Below are positions 17,789 to 25,966 of a stretch of 64,000 bases of DNA, piece by piece; positions within the stretch are counted from its first letter, which is position 1; each line of letters opens with the position of its first letter. A model generated the notes under the pieces. It was not told where the DNA came from, did no database searches, and was given only the letters and a program-made list of their open reading frames with translations. The position numbers and the translations under genes are program-made. The stretch is from assembly GCF_007830445.1 (NCBI RefSeq), contig NZ_VLKR01000001.1, positions 248,001 through 312,000 of the forward strand. The letters run 5' to 3'. The DNA comes from Sphingobacterium siyangense. GTDB lineage: Bacteria; Bacteroidota; Bacteroidia; Sphingobacteriales; Sphingobacteriaceae.

Positions 17789-18328
17789 CTATAAAATACT
17801 AATATCGGGCAAAATCCGTGCATTCTCACCTTTATTTAATCCGATCGCATTTCGCAGTATAACGATAATATTCATAAGAATCCAACATAGCGGAATAAGC
17901 AATTTCACATTGCTTTTAACACCTAGCCAATCGTTGAGCATAAAAATAACAAGCATCAGTAACACCGCGATTAAGGTAGATACGATTTGTATTGAGATTA
18001 ACTGACGAACCTTATACGAATGCTGTTTTTTTAACAGCATGATTGCAATGGGCACCAAAACATTTAATGGAGGCAATATAGAAAAGGGTAAGGAAGAAAG
18101 ATTGATAATCTTGATCCATGTGAGATTTTCGGATTCAGCAGGCATATCATATGCAGAAAACTCCGATTCGTCCACATGCAATGCCTGTGCAAGTGCACGA
18201 AGGGTGTAGCCCTTTGGTGGCTGCCCCGCTTCAATCCGCTGAATTGTTCTTACTGAAATACTTGATTTTTGTGCTAGTTCCTCTTGGGTTAAATTGAGTT
18301 TCTCACGTAATGATTGTAATTTATTCAT
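17789..18328 (-). CDS. XRE-family HTH regulator with C-terminal membrane segments
   Basis: The product (about 179 residues from ATG 18328) has an HTH_3 domain at residues 3-60: LREKLNLTQEELAQKSSISV followed by RTIQRIEAGQPPKGYTLRAL. After a short linker come three to four hydrophobic stretches (SSLPFSILPPLNVLVPIAIM; LISIQIVSTLIAVLLMLVIF; LLIPLCWILMNIIVILR). The regulator is thus probably tied to the inner membrane and may sense a membrane state. A 31-base palindrome sits over its -7 box, suggesting autoregulation. The start at 18334 (two codons earlier) is also possible. Confidence 0.8.
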   Translation of the reverse strand: MNKLQSLREKLNLTQEELAQKSSISVRTIQRIEAGQPPKGYTLRALAQALHVDESEFSAYDMPAESENLTWIKIINLSSLPFSILPPLNVLVPIAIMLLKKQHSYKVRQLISIQIVSTLIAVLLMLVIFMLNDWLGVKSNVKLLIPLCWILMNIIVILRNAIGLNKGENARILPDISIL

Positions 18329-18344
18329 AAACAATAGATCGATC

Positions 18345-18375
18345 TTACGACCAAATTTACAGAATTTGGCCGTAA
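18345..18375 (-). promoter_or_regulatory. Palindromic operator over the -7 box of the XRE gene
   Basis: Arms TTACGACCAAATT (18345-18357) and AATTTGGCCGTAA (18363-18375) match at 12 of 13 positions around a five-base spacer. On the minus strand it contains TAAATTTG (18352-18359), a consensus -7 box, and ends 17 bases before the start codon at 18328. Binding here would block RNA polymerase, so autorepression is the simple reading. Confidence 0.55.
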
Positions 18376-18395
18376 AAATTCATCAAATCGAACGT

Positions 18396-19400
18396 TTATG
18401 GTTCCTTGGGAAAGTTAGCATCCTCTTCGGTAACCGTCTGCTCCTCAAGCGTTAAAGGAGCTGGAGGTATTTCGGTTACATTACGCTCAATTTCCTGCGT
18501 TTCAACGTGCACGGCATATTGCGAGGGTTCAATAGGGATTCCCATTACAGTGGCATACTCCCTTGTGTAGATTGCACCAAAATATAAAATGGCTGCTGTG
18601 TAATAGACCCAGAGAAGGATCAGCACAAATGAACCTGCCGCTCCATACGTATCTTGGGTTGCAGAATGCTCCAGGTAGACTCCAATTAAATAACGTCCCA
18701 ATACAAATAAAATTGAAGTAAATAAGGCGCCCGCACGTACTGTTCGCCAATGTATATTGACATCCGGAAGCGCTTTAAATATGACACTAAATAACAAGAA
18801 TATAATTCCGAAGGACAATGCAAAGTTAATCCCATCCATTAACATCACCGTTATGTCCGGGAAATAATGCTGTAGCTGATCTGTCAATGCTAATATTACA
18901 CCATTTACAATCAATGTAACAACTAACAAGAACCCCAACCCAATCACCAAAGATGAAGACAATAATCTATCCTGAATCAATTTTAACCAGCCTTTTTTCG
19001 GCTTCGCCCTTACATGCCAAATCTTATTGATCGAATTCTGTATATCCCCAAAAACAGTCGTTGCTCCTAAAATCAATGTAATACCACTGACAAGCAATGC
19101 CAGGTTTGATTTTCCAGAAAGTTGCAAATTCTGAATAACCTCTTGAATCTGTCTTGCGGCACTGCTTCCCACCAATCCACGGAGTTCCAAGAATACTTTC
19201 CCTTCAATTGCATCCTCACCATAAAAAATTCCGGCTAAGGCAATCATTAAAACCAATATTGGACCAATAGAGAAAACAGTATAATAGGATAATGAAGCAC
19301 TATACTTCATCGAATCCTCATTCAAAAATCCCGAAACCGTACTTTTTAAAATTCGCCAATAGGTTTTCACCTTACTTCTACTTTTAGTTCGTTTATCCAT
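18396..19400 (-). CDS. YihY/BrkB family membrane protein
   Basis: About 334 residues, starting at ATG 19400 (MDKRTKSRSKVKTYWRI); an ATG at 19427 would add nine residues. There are six or so membrane segments, with family phrases such as DSMKYSASLSYYTVFSIGPI, LILGATTVFGDIQNSINKIW and GTYGAAGSFVLILLWVYYTA in the usual places. The C-terminal 40 residues are acidic and cytoplasmic. The family, once annotated as RNase BN, is now seen as an inner membrane protein of uncertain transport role. The gene follows the anchored-protein gene at 19466 by about 65 bases on the same strand. Confidence 0.9.
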   Translation of the reverse strand: MDKRTKSRSKVKTYWRILKSTVSGFLNEDSMKYSASLSYYTVFSIGPILVLMIALAGIFYGEDAIEGKVFLELRGLVGSSAARQIQEVIQNLQLSGKSNLALLVSGITLILGATTVFGDIQNSINKIWHVRAKPKKGWLKLIQDRLLSSSLVIGLGFLLVVTLIVNGVILALTDQLQHYFPDITVMLMDGINFALSFGIIFLLFSVIFKALPDVNIHWRTVRAGALFTSILFVLGRYLIGVYLEHSATQDTYGAAGSFVLILLWVYYTAAILYFGAIYTREYATVMGIPIEPSQYAVHVETQEIERNVTEIPPAPLTLEEQTVTEEDANFPKEP

Positions 19401-19465
19401 GTTCTTGTACTTTGTACTCAAGAACAAACCATTGAGAAGCGAAGAAAGTTTGTAATTAGTGTGAT

Positions 19466-20746
19466 TTAATGCGAGTAGTCCGCTATAGTTCCCTGGAGAA
19501 CCAAGCGATTGTGGTCTACAACTTTCAGACTCAGCGTAATATCTGAAGCGATGGTTTTCAATAATAGAATCGGTGATATTTTAGCTTCACTTGGCCAATC
19601 TACCAAATGAACTGCAACATGGGATAGCTCAGCTGTCTTATTGTAAGCCACATTAAGTTTATCAATGTCCTTTGACGTGGTCAGCAAACTAAACTCCTTA
19701 TCTTGTTTTTGAAACCATTGATAAAATAATTTACTGGGGAGGAACCTGCGCATGTCGTTATCTCCACGCATGGCTAATCTTACTTCTGGAACTTTCGTTT
19801 CGTAGGGTGTTTTCTCTTCGATCGTTTCGAAATTTTCGTCAACCGCATAATTAATAATGGTATCTGTTTGAATGACCTTGTTTTTCAAAATTTCAATATC
19901 GACGTAATTTCCATCCAAATGTGCTATAATAGAATCAGCGGCTATAGGAAGTTCGCTAACTAATTGCTTTAGCTGATTTTTAAGTTGACTATTGGGGATA
20001 TTGATCCAAGCTTTACCAATGTATTTTGAGGAAACGAGTTCTCTAACAAGATATTCCTTCGGAAAGCTCCAATCTGTTGAGAAAAACTCACCAGACACAT
20101 CGAGATGGTCTCCTTTCAATTCAAACTCAATAAAATTATCCGTTGAAATATCACTATAACGCAGTGATTTACCTGTCAATGTACTTGGACGGTTAATAAA
20201 TTGTTCGATGGTAACCCGTTCTTCTTTTGATTGAATTAACTGAAGCATTTCTTCTTTCTTTGTGTCAAGATCAAAGCCTAGACTTAGCAGCAGGTCATCC
20301 CCTTTCCAGATAAATGCGATTTTGCTCGGTTGATGATAGGCATAGCTCACATCAGGGGCTAGATTACTTTCCACAGCACCAACCTGTATCACATCTTTTA
20401 GAAAGGTCAAAAATTGTTGCTTATCCTTTAGCTGAAAAAAAGCATAAAAGTTTTTGGGGTGGGGCTCCAAAGCAAAAAGAAATACATTCGCTTTGATATC
20501 AATTCCATTGTCTTTGAGTTTACTTAGTTTTTGACCAAAATCTTGCCCCTCTTTCGGCGCTGACTGCCATTTATTAAAAAACTGATTCAAAAGAATATCA
20601 TCTAATGATACGGTCAACAAAGCCTTACTTCTTTTATGGACCAATGATTTGTAGGATTCTTGCTGTCGTAGTATGTAACCGCCCCAGGCAACGATCGCCA
20701 AAAGTACGAGGACAGCTATCGTCCAAAGTATTATTTTTTTAATCAT
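19466..20746 (-). CDS. Membrane-anchored protein of unknown function (DUF4836-like)
   Basis: I do not recognise a characterised family. From ATG 20746 the 426 residues start with a membrane anchor (MIKKIILWTIAVLVLLAIVA), followed by a large soluble domain outside the membrane. Stretches such as LKDNGIDIKANVFLFALEPH and FYAFFQLKDKQQFLTFLKDV recall Bacteroidota DUF4836/DUF3352-type proteins, which have repeated beta-rich halves. No catalytic motif is obvious. An in-frame ATG at 20809 would put 21 polar residues before the anchor and is less likely. It precedes the BrkB gene on the same strand, so the two may be cotranscribed. Confidence 0.6.
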   Translation of the reverse strand: MIKKIILWTIAVLVLLAIVAWGGYILRQQESYKSLVHKRSKALLTVSLDDILLNQFFNKWQSAPKEGQDFGQKLSKLKDNGIDIKANVFLFALEPHPKNFYAFFQLKDKQQFLTFLKDVIQVGAVESNLAPDVSYAYHQPSKIAFIWKGDDLLLSLGFDLDTKKEEMLQLIQSKEERVTIEQFINRPSTLTGKSLRYSDISTDNFIEFELKGDHLDVSGEFFSTDWSFPKEYLVRELVSSKYIGKAWINIPNSQLKNQLKQLVSELPIAADSIIAHLDGNYVDIEILKNKVIQTDTIINYAVDENFETIEEKTPYETKVPEVRLAMRGDNDMRRFLPSKLFYQWFQKQDKEFSLLTTSKDIDKLNVAYNKTAELSHVAVHLVDWPSEAKISPILLLKTIASDITLSLKVVDHNRLVLQGTIADYSH

Positions 20747-21080
20747 ATCAATTGAATCAGTAATTTTTGGTTGTTTATCTCCTAAAAGCTCCTCTGAAAG
20801 GTCCCTCAAGCTGAAAAAGTTATATTTCGCAGTATTAGGCGCTCTAAGAAAAACCTAGATTTGAAATTTTGTTCTGAAACAGATTCTATTTAAAATAGAC
20901 CGATGAATCTTAAAATAGATCAATGAATCGAAGACCGAAACAATGTCTTCTCTTGAAATAGCGCAAAATACTAGTTTTCAACAATGCACTTGATACCTTC
21001 TATTTTAAATCAATAATAGCAAAAGTATCAAATGCCTGGAGATCTTTTCATCCCTGAAATCAGGGAATTGGGGAATTTAA
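20747..21080. other. Intergenic region with 20-bp direct repeats
   Basis: 334 bases between two leftward genes. It holds a 20-base direct repeat (20890-20929), a palindrome TCCCTGA-AA-TCAGGGA (21051-21066) just after the response regulator gene, and a TACTTTTG box on the minus strand (21020-21027). No coding sequence was seen. Confidence 0.5.
20890..20929. repeat. Tandem 20-base direct repeat
   Basis: TTAAAATAGACCGATGAATC (20890-20909) is followed directly by the same sequence with two changes (20910-20929). A period of 20, about two helical turns, suits tandem binding of a dimeric regulator upstream of the anchored-protein gene at 20746. Confidence 0.45.
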
Positions 21081-21713
21081 TTAGGTTTCCCGAATTAATC
21101 CGTATTCAATAGCCGATTTTACTGCAGCAGTAACACTTTTGGTTTGAAATTTCTCCATTAGATTCTTGCGATGGCTTTCTACCGTATGTGAACTGATAAA
21201 CAATGAATCTGCAATTTGGTTTGTTGTCATTCCTTGCGCCACGAAAGTAAGCACTTCTTTCTCACGACGTGTCAATTTTGGTACTTGCTTAAGCCCCATT
21301 TCCACCTTCTTGTTCAAGATAGCCTGAGTTTTTTCACAGAGATATCTTCTTCCAACAAGAACAGCGGAAATGGCAGCAAGTATTTCATCACCATTTGCAT
21401 TTTTCTGTAAATAGGCATTGGCACCCTCATTTAAAATGCTGTTGATCACTGCAAATTCATTGTGGACACTAAACGCAATAATTTTTAAATCCTTATTGCT
21501 TTCCTTCAGACCTTTAACCAAATCGATACCGTTAGCATCCGGTAGATTGATATCGAGCAGCAATACCAATGGCATATCAGTGGCAATACGATGGAACAGT
21601 TCAGTTGCACTGGAATACATACCCACTACTTCAAAATCCTCATGCGCATTTATAATGTTTTTCAATCCCTCAAGTAGCAAAGGGTGATCGTCTGTAATCG
21701 CTATTTTTATCAT
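21081..21713 (-). CDS. NarL/LuxR-type response regulator
   Basis: The 210-residue protein has a receiver domain with acidic Asp8-Asp9, phospho-acceptor Asp54 (LLLDINLPDANG) and Lys near 104 (LQKNANGDEIL). It ends in a LuxR HTH (about 147-205: LTRREKEVLTFVAQGMTTNQ, then HTVESHRKNLMEKF). It lies 12 bases after the kinase gene at 21726-23972 on the same strand, so the two are cotranscribed partners. Targets are unknown. Confidence 0.93.
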   Translation of the reverse strand: MIKIAITDDHPLLLEGLKNIINAHEDFEVVGMYSSATELFHRIATDMPLVLLLDINLPDANGIDLVKGLKESNKDLKIIAFSVHNEFAVINSILNEGANAYLQKNANGDEILAAISAVLVGRRYLCEKTQAILNKKVEMGLKQVPKLTRREKEVLTFVAQGMTTNQIADSLFISSHTVESHRKNLMEKFQTKSVTAAVKSAIEYGLIRET

Positions 21714-21725
21714 TTTTCCAAAAAG

Positions 21726-23972
21726 TTAAATCATGGGTAATTCCAATTCAATGGTTGTACCCGCTCCATTCTCCGACATAACCTTCATTTCCCCGTTTAG
21801 AAACGAAAGTCTTGATCGCACATTATGCATTCCTGCAGAATGCTGCAAATCGACACTTTCCATATCAAAACCCTTGCCATCATCTTCAATTGTAATGTGT
21901 AAACGTTTATTATGTGAAGAAAGCTGTATTAAAATGTTGGTCGCATTAGCGTGCTTCAACGCGTTATTCACCAATTCTTGAATAATTCTATACAAAGAAA
22001 TCTCCTGTTCCGTACTTAGGGTTGATTCAAATTGTAAAAATTCACATTCAACTTGACATGTAGATTGACTCATTCGGCTTGCATAGTCTCTTAAAGTTTC
22101 TTTCAAACCATATTTTACGATTAAATCTGGCATAAGATTATGCGCAAGCCGGCGAAGTTCATCGACAGCCCCGTCCAGCAAATCAATGCTTCGATCGATT
22201 CCTACTTTCATGGTTTCTTGCTCCAAAGCACTTTTATTGATGGCTGATAATCCCAATTTGGTACTTGACAGTAAACCTCCCAATCCATCATGAAGGTCGC
22301 GAGCAAGACGGGTACGCTCTTTCTCTTCCCCAGCCAACATCGCAGTCAGGTTTTTAATGGCATGTTGTTGATTATTCTTTTCTATCTCAAGCTCATGCAA
22401 ATGTTCCTGTTGCTTCAATGCCTTTGAACGCTGCCAGTAGGCGTAAAATAATAATACGATCACAATCAAACAACTGATAAATAACCAGATATAGATCGAA
22501 TTCATCCGTGACTTGAAAGCAATCTGTTTTTTGGAAACATCAAGCTCCTGTAACCGTTGTTCATTTTCCAGTCGGCTTAATTGCAGATCCTGCTCCTTCT
22601 TATCCCGTTCGAGCTGCAATACTTTAAGTTGCTGGGTTCGATTCAGTTCATTTAACTTCAAATTCTCCACCAGTTGATGCTGCCTATCATTCAAGGCTTT
22701 CATCAACTTGATCTGCTGTTCCTTTTTCTCCCCTTCCAATCGAAGCCGCATTAACTTTTGGTTTTGCAGTTCACGCTCATACTTCAGCTCCAGCTGCTTT
22801 GTCTTATCGAGTTTATCCGAATTAAATGCTTTTTCAAATACATCTATGTAGCTTTTTTGATAATTGAAAGCCTCTTCATATTTACCTTCCTCAACACTTA
22901 CTTCGGCCAGTCTGCTAAACAGGCTTAGCCCCACTTGATAATCGTAATGGGCCTCTCTTTGAAGATTGTACAGTGCCTGCTGCAGATATTTTTTCCCTTC
23001 CTCACGATGCCCCACTTTGAAAGACTCGTCAGCGAGGATACCATAAGCAGGTATTGTAATGGCATATTGCTCCGTTTCAGCAGCAATATCTAAAGCCTGT
23101 CTGGCGTAGGATATCGCTTTCTTACCGCCATTATCAGGATAAAACTCGTGGTACAGATTCGCCAGATTAACCGAAACATACGCTAGATCAGTCGGATTAA
23201 CCAAATGCTTCTCATTCTTATTGATCAAATTATAAGCCTCAAGATAGTGTTGTTCAGCTTTCCTCAATAAATCACGATCTGCATTATTCGATCTATACTC
23301 CTCTTCAAATAGATAACCAGCCTGCATGTAGGCGTCAAATAGGCTATTGACATTCTTCCCTTCTTTAGCCGTTTCTAACAAAAGAGAAGTATACTTTTCT
23401 TGAAAATCATAATTGCGTTGGTTTGCATATATTGCTGTCAGTTCCTTATAAACGGCTAGTTTTCGAGCGATATTTGCGTCAGTCTGTGAAGCTTTCTCTA
23501 AAAATGAAATTGCTTTATGAAATTGGGAAACGGCTTCATCCTCCTTATTCTGCCTTGTCATAACCCATCCATCACAATAATACACATAACCTTTAATTCC
23601 ATTATCCCGGACAATCGGTAGCACAGATTTAGCATGTTCTAAATAATACCGTGATTTTTCATATGCATGATCGTTAAAGCTATTCATGGCTGCAATACAA
23701 TTCAAATAAGCATAATATTGCTTGTCAGGATAATTTCTGGCCAGCTGAATATTATCATTAAGCAGTTGACTGGCCAGTACTTTTTCATTATTAAAATATA
23801 AGCCCTGCGCATATTTTCCAGTCAATACAAACCGCTCCTTGCTTCCTAAAGGAAGACTGTAATATGATTTCTTTAACTCTTGCAGCTGTTCTTGGGCAAG
23901 AATAGCACTACAAAAGCACAAAAAAACAAAAAATATTAGTATCGATTTCCAAAAAGTTCGAACATGCCCCAT
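21726..23972 (-). CDS. Sensor histidine kinase with TPR sensor region (HisKA_3 type)
   Basis: A 748-residue protein: signal peptide or anchor (ILIFFVFLCFCSAILAQ, about 10-27), a periplasmic TPR superhelix (about 60-380), a long charged coiled coil (about 385-490), one membrane segment (YIWLFISCLIVIVLLFYAYW, about 497-517), then HisKA_3 with the phospho-His in TRLARDLHDGLGG near residue 560. The ATPase domain has the N-box RIIQELVNNALKHAN near 662 and G-box EDDGKGFD near 700. This design is common in Bacteroidota. The ligand probably binds the TPR region. It acts with the NarL-type regulator encoded just downstream. Confidence 0.92.
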   Translation of the reverse strand: MGHVRTFWKSILIFFVFLCFCSAILAQEQLQELKKSYYSLPLGSKERFVLTGKYAQGLYFNNEKVLASQLLNDNIQLARNYPDKQYYAYLNCIAAMNSFNDHAYEKSRYYLEHAKSVLPIVRDNGIKGYVYYCDGWVMTRQNKEDEAVSQFHKAISFLEKASQTDANIARKLAVYKELTAIYANQRNYDFQEKYTSLLLETAKEGKNVNSLFDAYMQAGYLFEEEYRSNNADRDLLRKAEQHYLEAYNLINKNEKHLVNPTDLAYVSVNLANLYHEFYPDNGGKKAISYARQALDIAAETEQYAITIPAYGILADESFKVGHREEGKKYLQQALYNLQREAHYDYQVGLSLFSRLAEVSVEEGKYEEAFNYQKSYIDVFEKAFNSDKLDKTKQLELKYERELQNQKLMRLRLEGEKKEQQIKLMKALNDRQHQLVENLKLNELNRTQQLKVLQLERDKKEQDLQLSRLENEQRLQELDVSKKQIAFKSRMNSIYIWLFISCLIVIVLLFYAYWQRSKALKQQEHLHELEIEKNNQQHAIKNLTAMLAGEEKERTRLARDLHDGLGGLLSSTKLGLSAINKSALEQETMKVGIDRSIDLLDGAVDELRRLAHNLMPDLIVKYGLKETLRDYASRMSQSTCQVECEFLQFESTLSTEQEISLYRIIQELVNNALKHANATNILIQLSSHNKRLHITIEDDGKGFDMESVDLQHSAGMHNVRSRLSFLNGEMKVMSENGAGTTIELELPMI

Positions 23973-24113
23973 AAAATCAAATCTTCCGTCTAGCTATGTG
24001 AATTGGCCAAACTTAGATAAATTTACCCTTATACGCAATTCATTCTCTCGAAAACAACTTAACTTCTCGCTGTTATTGACCTAATTAACCGAACCTTACC
24101 AAACAAAAAATTG

Positions 24114-24121
24114 TACCTTTG
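24114..24121 (+). promoter_or_regulatory. -7 promoter box right before the SMR gene
   Basis: TACCTTTG matches TAnnTTTG and ends six bases before the ATG at 24127. Since transcription begins about seven bases after this box, the message may start at or next to the ATG. No convincing -33 element is at the right distance. Confidence 0.4.
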
Positions 24122-24126
24122 TAACA

Positions 24127-24456
24127 ATGAAGTACATCTATCTTTTTCTTGCCATAGCCGCTGAGATATTTGCAACCACTTTTCTAAAGAAGTCTGCAGG
24201 TTTTACCCTTATAAAACCTACCCTTATCTGTATTGTAGGTTATATTATTGCCTTCTATTTTTTAAGTATCACACTTAAATACCTCCCCGTCGGAATATCC
24301 TATGCAATTTGGTCTGGGGTTGGTATTGTAGCCATTACGCTGATTGGTATGTTCTTATTCAAACAGATCCCCGATACAGCAGCCATTATCGGCATGGTCT
24401 TGATTGTCGTTGGAGTCATTATTATTAATCTCTTTTCAAAAATGGGCGCACATTAG
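24127..24456 (+). CDS. Small multidrug resistance (SMR) family transporter
   Basis: The 109-residue protein has four membrane helices, the SMR layout. The key Glu of helix 1 is at residue 13 (YLFLAIAAEIFATTFLKKSA), and the motifs YAIWSGVGIVAITLIGM and GMVLIVVGVIIIN match EmrE/QacE/SugE-like proteins. Such proteins work as antiparallel dimers and export cationic compounds or guanidinium by proton exchange. It stands alone, probably with a very short leader (see the box at 24114). Which substrate group it serves cannot be told safely. Confidence 0.93.
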   Translation: MKYIYLFLAIAAEIFATTFLKKSAGFTLIKPTLICIVGYIIAFYFLSITLKYLPVGISYAIWSGVGIVAITLIGMFLFKQIPDTAAIIGMVLIVVGVIIINLFSKMGAH

Positions 24457-24469
24457 CTGATCTAAGATC

Positions 24470-24485
24470 TAAATTTGTACTTTTG
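24470..24485 (+). promoter_or_regulatory. Promoter boxes before the DEAD-box-like gene
   Basis: Two overlapping-register boxes, TAAATTTG (24470-24477) and TACTTTTG (24478-24485), both fit TAnnTTTG. They lie 25-40 bases before the GTG start at 24510. Confidence 0.4.
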
Positions 24486-24509
24486 TAACTTACATAAATA
24501 AAAGGATAC

Positions 24510-25808
24510 GTGTCATTAGAGAAACTAAAACTTAGCAAAAGATTGACTGCTACGATGACCGAACTCGGTTACTTAGCTCCAAAGGAAATTCAAAGTAGAT
24601 GCATTTCCAGAATTCTTGGTGGACAGGATGTGATTGCCATCGCTCCGGAAGGTGCTGGCAAAACCACAACTTATGTCTTATCTACCTTGATGAAGTTGAA
24701 ATTCACAACAGATGAAGCTCCGAAGTTTTTGATCTTGGCGCCTAATGAAGAACGTATCGACGAAATTGTTGAGAGATTCTACCAATTAAGCAAAAATAAA
24801 GGTCTTCGCATCATTGGATTACGGGCTTCAGGTAGCATGGAAGAAGAAATCGAAGAACTGGTTGATGGAAAAGATATTGTTGTAGCTACTCCAAATCGTG
24901 CAAGAGCGATCTATCTTAAATTGGCCTTGAATCTCAACCGTATTCAGACACTAATTATTGATGATGCTGAAGAGATTATCAAACAAGGAATGCAAAATAC
25001 AGTAAGGGAATTAGCCGAAAGCTGTGGAAAGGTACAACATTTGGTTTTCAGTACTGTTGAACACCAAAAACTTTATGACATGATCGACAATTTCATGAAT
25101 GAAAATTGTGCCTCAGTCGAAATAGATGAACTTGAAAATGACACTGTCGACACCCTGGATCTATTATTATATCATGTTCCCAATTTCACAACAAAGATCA
25201 ATTTATTAAATCTTCTGTTGCAGGATAAAGAAGTATTTCAAAAAGTAATCGTCTTTGTAAACTCGAAACTTACTGCCCAAAAGTTGGCCAGCAGTTTGTT
25301 CAGTAGCAATAAAGAAGAAATTGCTATCCTCAATCCATTGTTCTACGATGATTTTGGCTACGAGACCATGGAAGATTTCAAGGAAAATAATCAATCTCGT
25401 GTCTTGATTATTGCACGGGAAAATACAAACGATGTGGACCTTTCCGCTATTCCATTCATTTTTCAATTTGAGTTACCGAATGAAAAGGAGGAATTCTTAA
25501 ATCATCTTGTTAAAAATGACGATAATGAAGAATCAGTCGTGTTGACTTTCACAACAGATCTGGAATTACCAATGGTCAAAAAAATAGAACAGGCCGTCGG
25601 TAAAAGAATGGATGTTTTGGAATTGCCTGAGGACCTTGCAATCTATAATCCCATCGCCGACAAAAAGAAAAAGTCGAGCAAGGAGGAAGATAAAGAAGAT
25701 CTTTCCCGTGGCGGTGCTTTTCACCAAAAGAAAGAAAGCAATGCCAAAACCTTTAATTATGGGGGTGGTGAAAAGGCAAAAATGACGATGAAAATGAAAA
25801 AGAAATAA
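24510..25808 (+). CDS. Degenerate DEAD-box helicase-like protein
   Basis: The 432-residue protein has the two-RecA-domain DEAD-box outline and starts at GTG 24510. Q-motif Gln28 and Walker A (APEGAGKT, 45-52) are intact. Motif II, normally DEAD, reads DDAE (151-154), motif III (SAT) reads FSTV near 180-183, and the place of motif VI (HRIGRTGR) reads FLNHLVKNDDNEE, without the arginine finger. Motif V is also unlike the consensus. The tail is highly charged (KKKKSSKEEDKEDLSRGG, ending KMTMKMKKK), typical of RNA-binding tails. ATP may bind, but normal unwinding seems unlikely. A regulatory or ribosome-linked RNA role is inference. Confidence 0.8.
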   Translation: MSLEKLKLSKRLTATMTELGYLAPKEIQSRCISRILGGQDVIAIAPEGAGKTTTYVLSTLMKLKFTTDEAPKFLILAPNEERIDEIVERFYQLSKNKGLRIIGLRASGSMEEEIEELVDGKDIVVATPNRARAIYLKLALNLNRIQTLIIDDAEEIIKQGMQNTVRELAESCGKVQHLVFSTVEHQKLYDMIDNFMNENCASVEIDELENDTVDTLDLLLYHVPNFTTKINLLNLLLQDKEVFQKVIVFVNSKLTAQKLASSLFSSNKEEIAILNPLFYDDFGYETMEDFKENNQSRVLIIARENTNDVDLSAIPFIFQFELPNEKEEFLNHLVKNDDNEESVVLTFTTDLELPMVKKIEQAVGKRMDVLELPEDLAIYNPIADKKKKSSKEEDKEDLSRGGAFHQKKESNAKTFNYGGGEKAKMTMKMKKK

Positions 25809-25810
25809 AA

Positions 25811-25850
25811 ATAGAAAAGGGAAGTTTTAAGCTTCCCTTTTCTATTTTTA
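25811..25850. terminator. Rho-independent terminator, bidirectional
   Basis: Arms ATAGAAAAGGGAAG (25811-25824) and CTTCCCTTTTCTAT (25832-25845) pair perfectly around seven bases, followed by TTTTTA. It ends the helicase-like gene. Confidence 0.85.
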
Positions 25851-25966
25851 TTTCTTGTGCTGACGGATGTATGCTAATCCAATAAATCTGTTTCATATAC
25901 GATGCCCTATTATTGATTCAGTGAATTCCGAACGCCCATATCCAGAGCGTCTCCGTTAACAATAGC

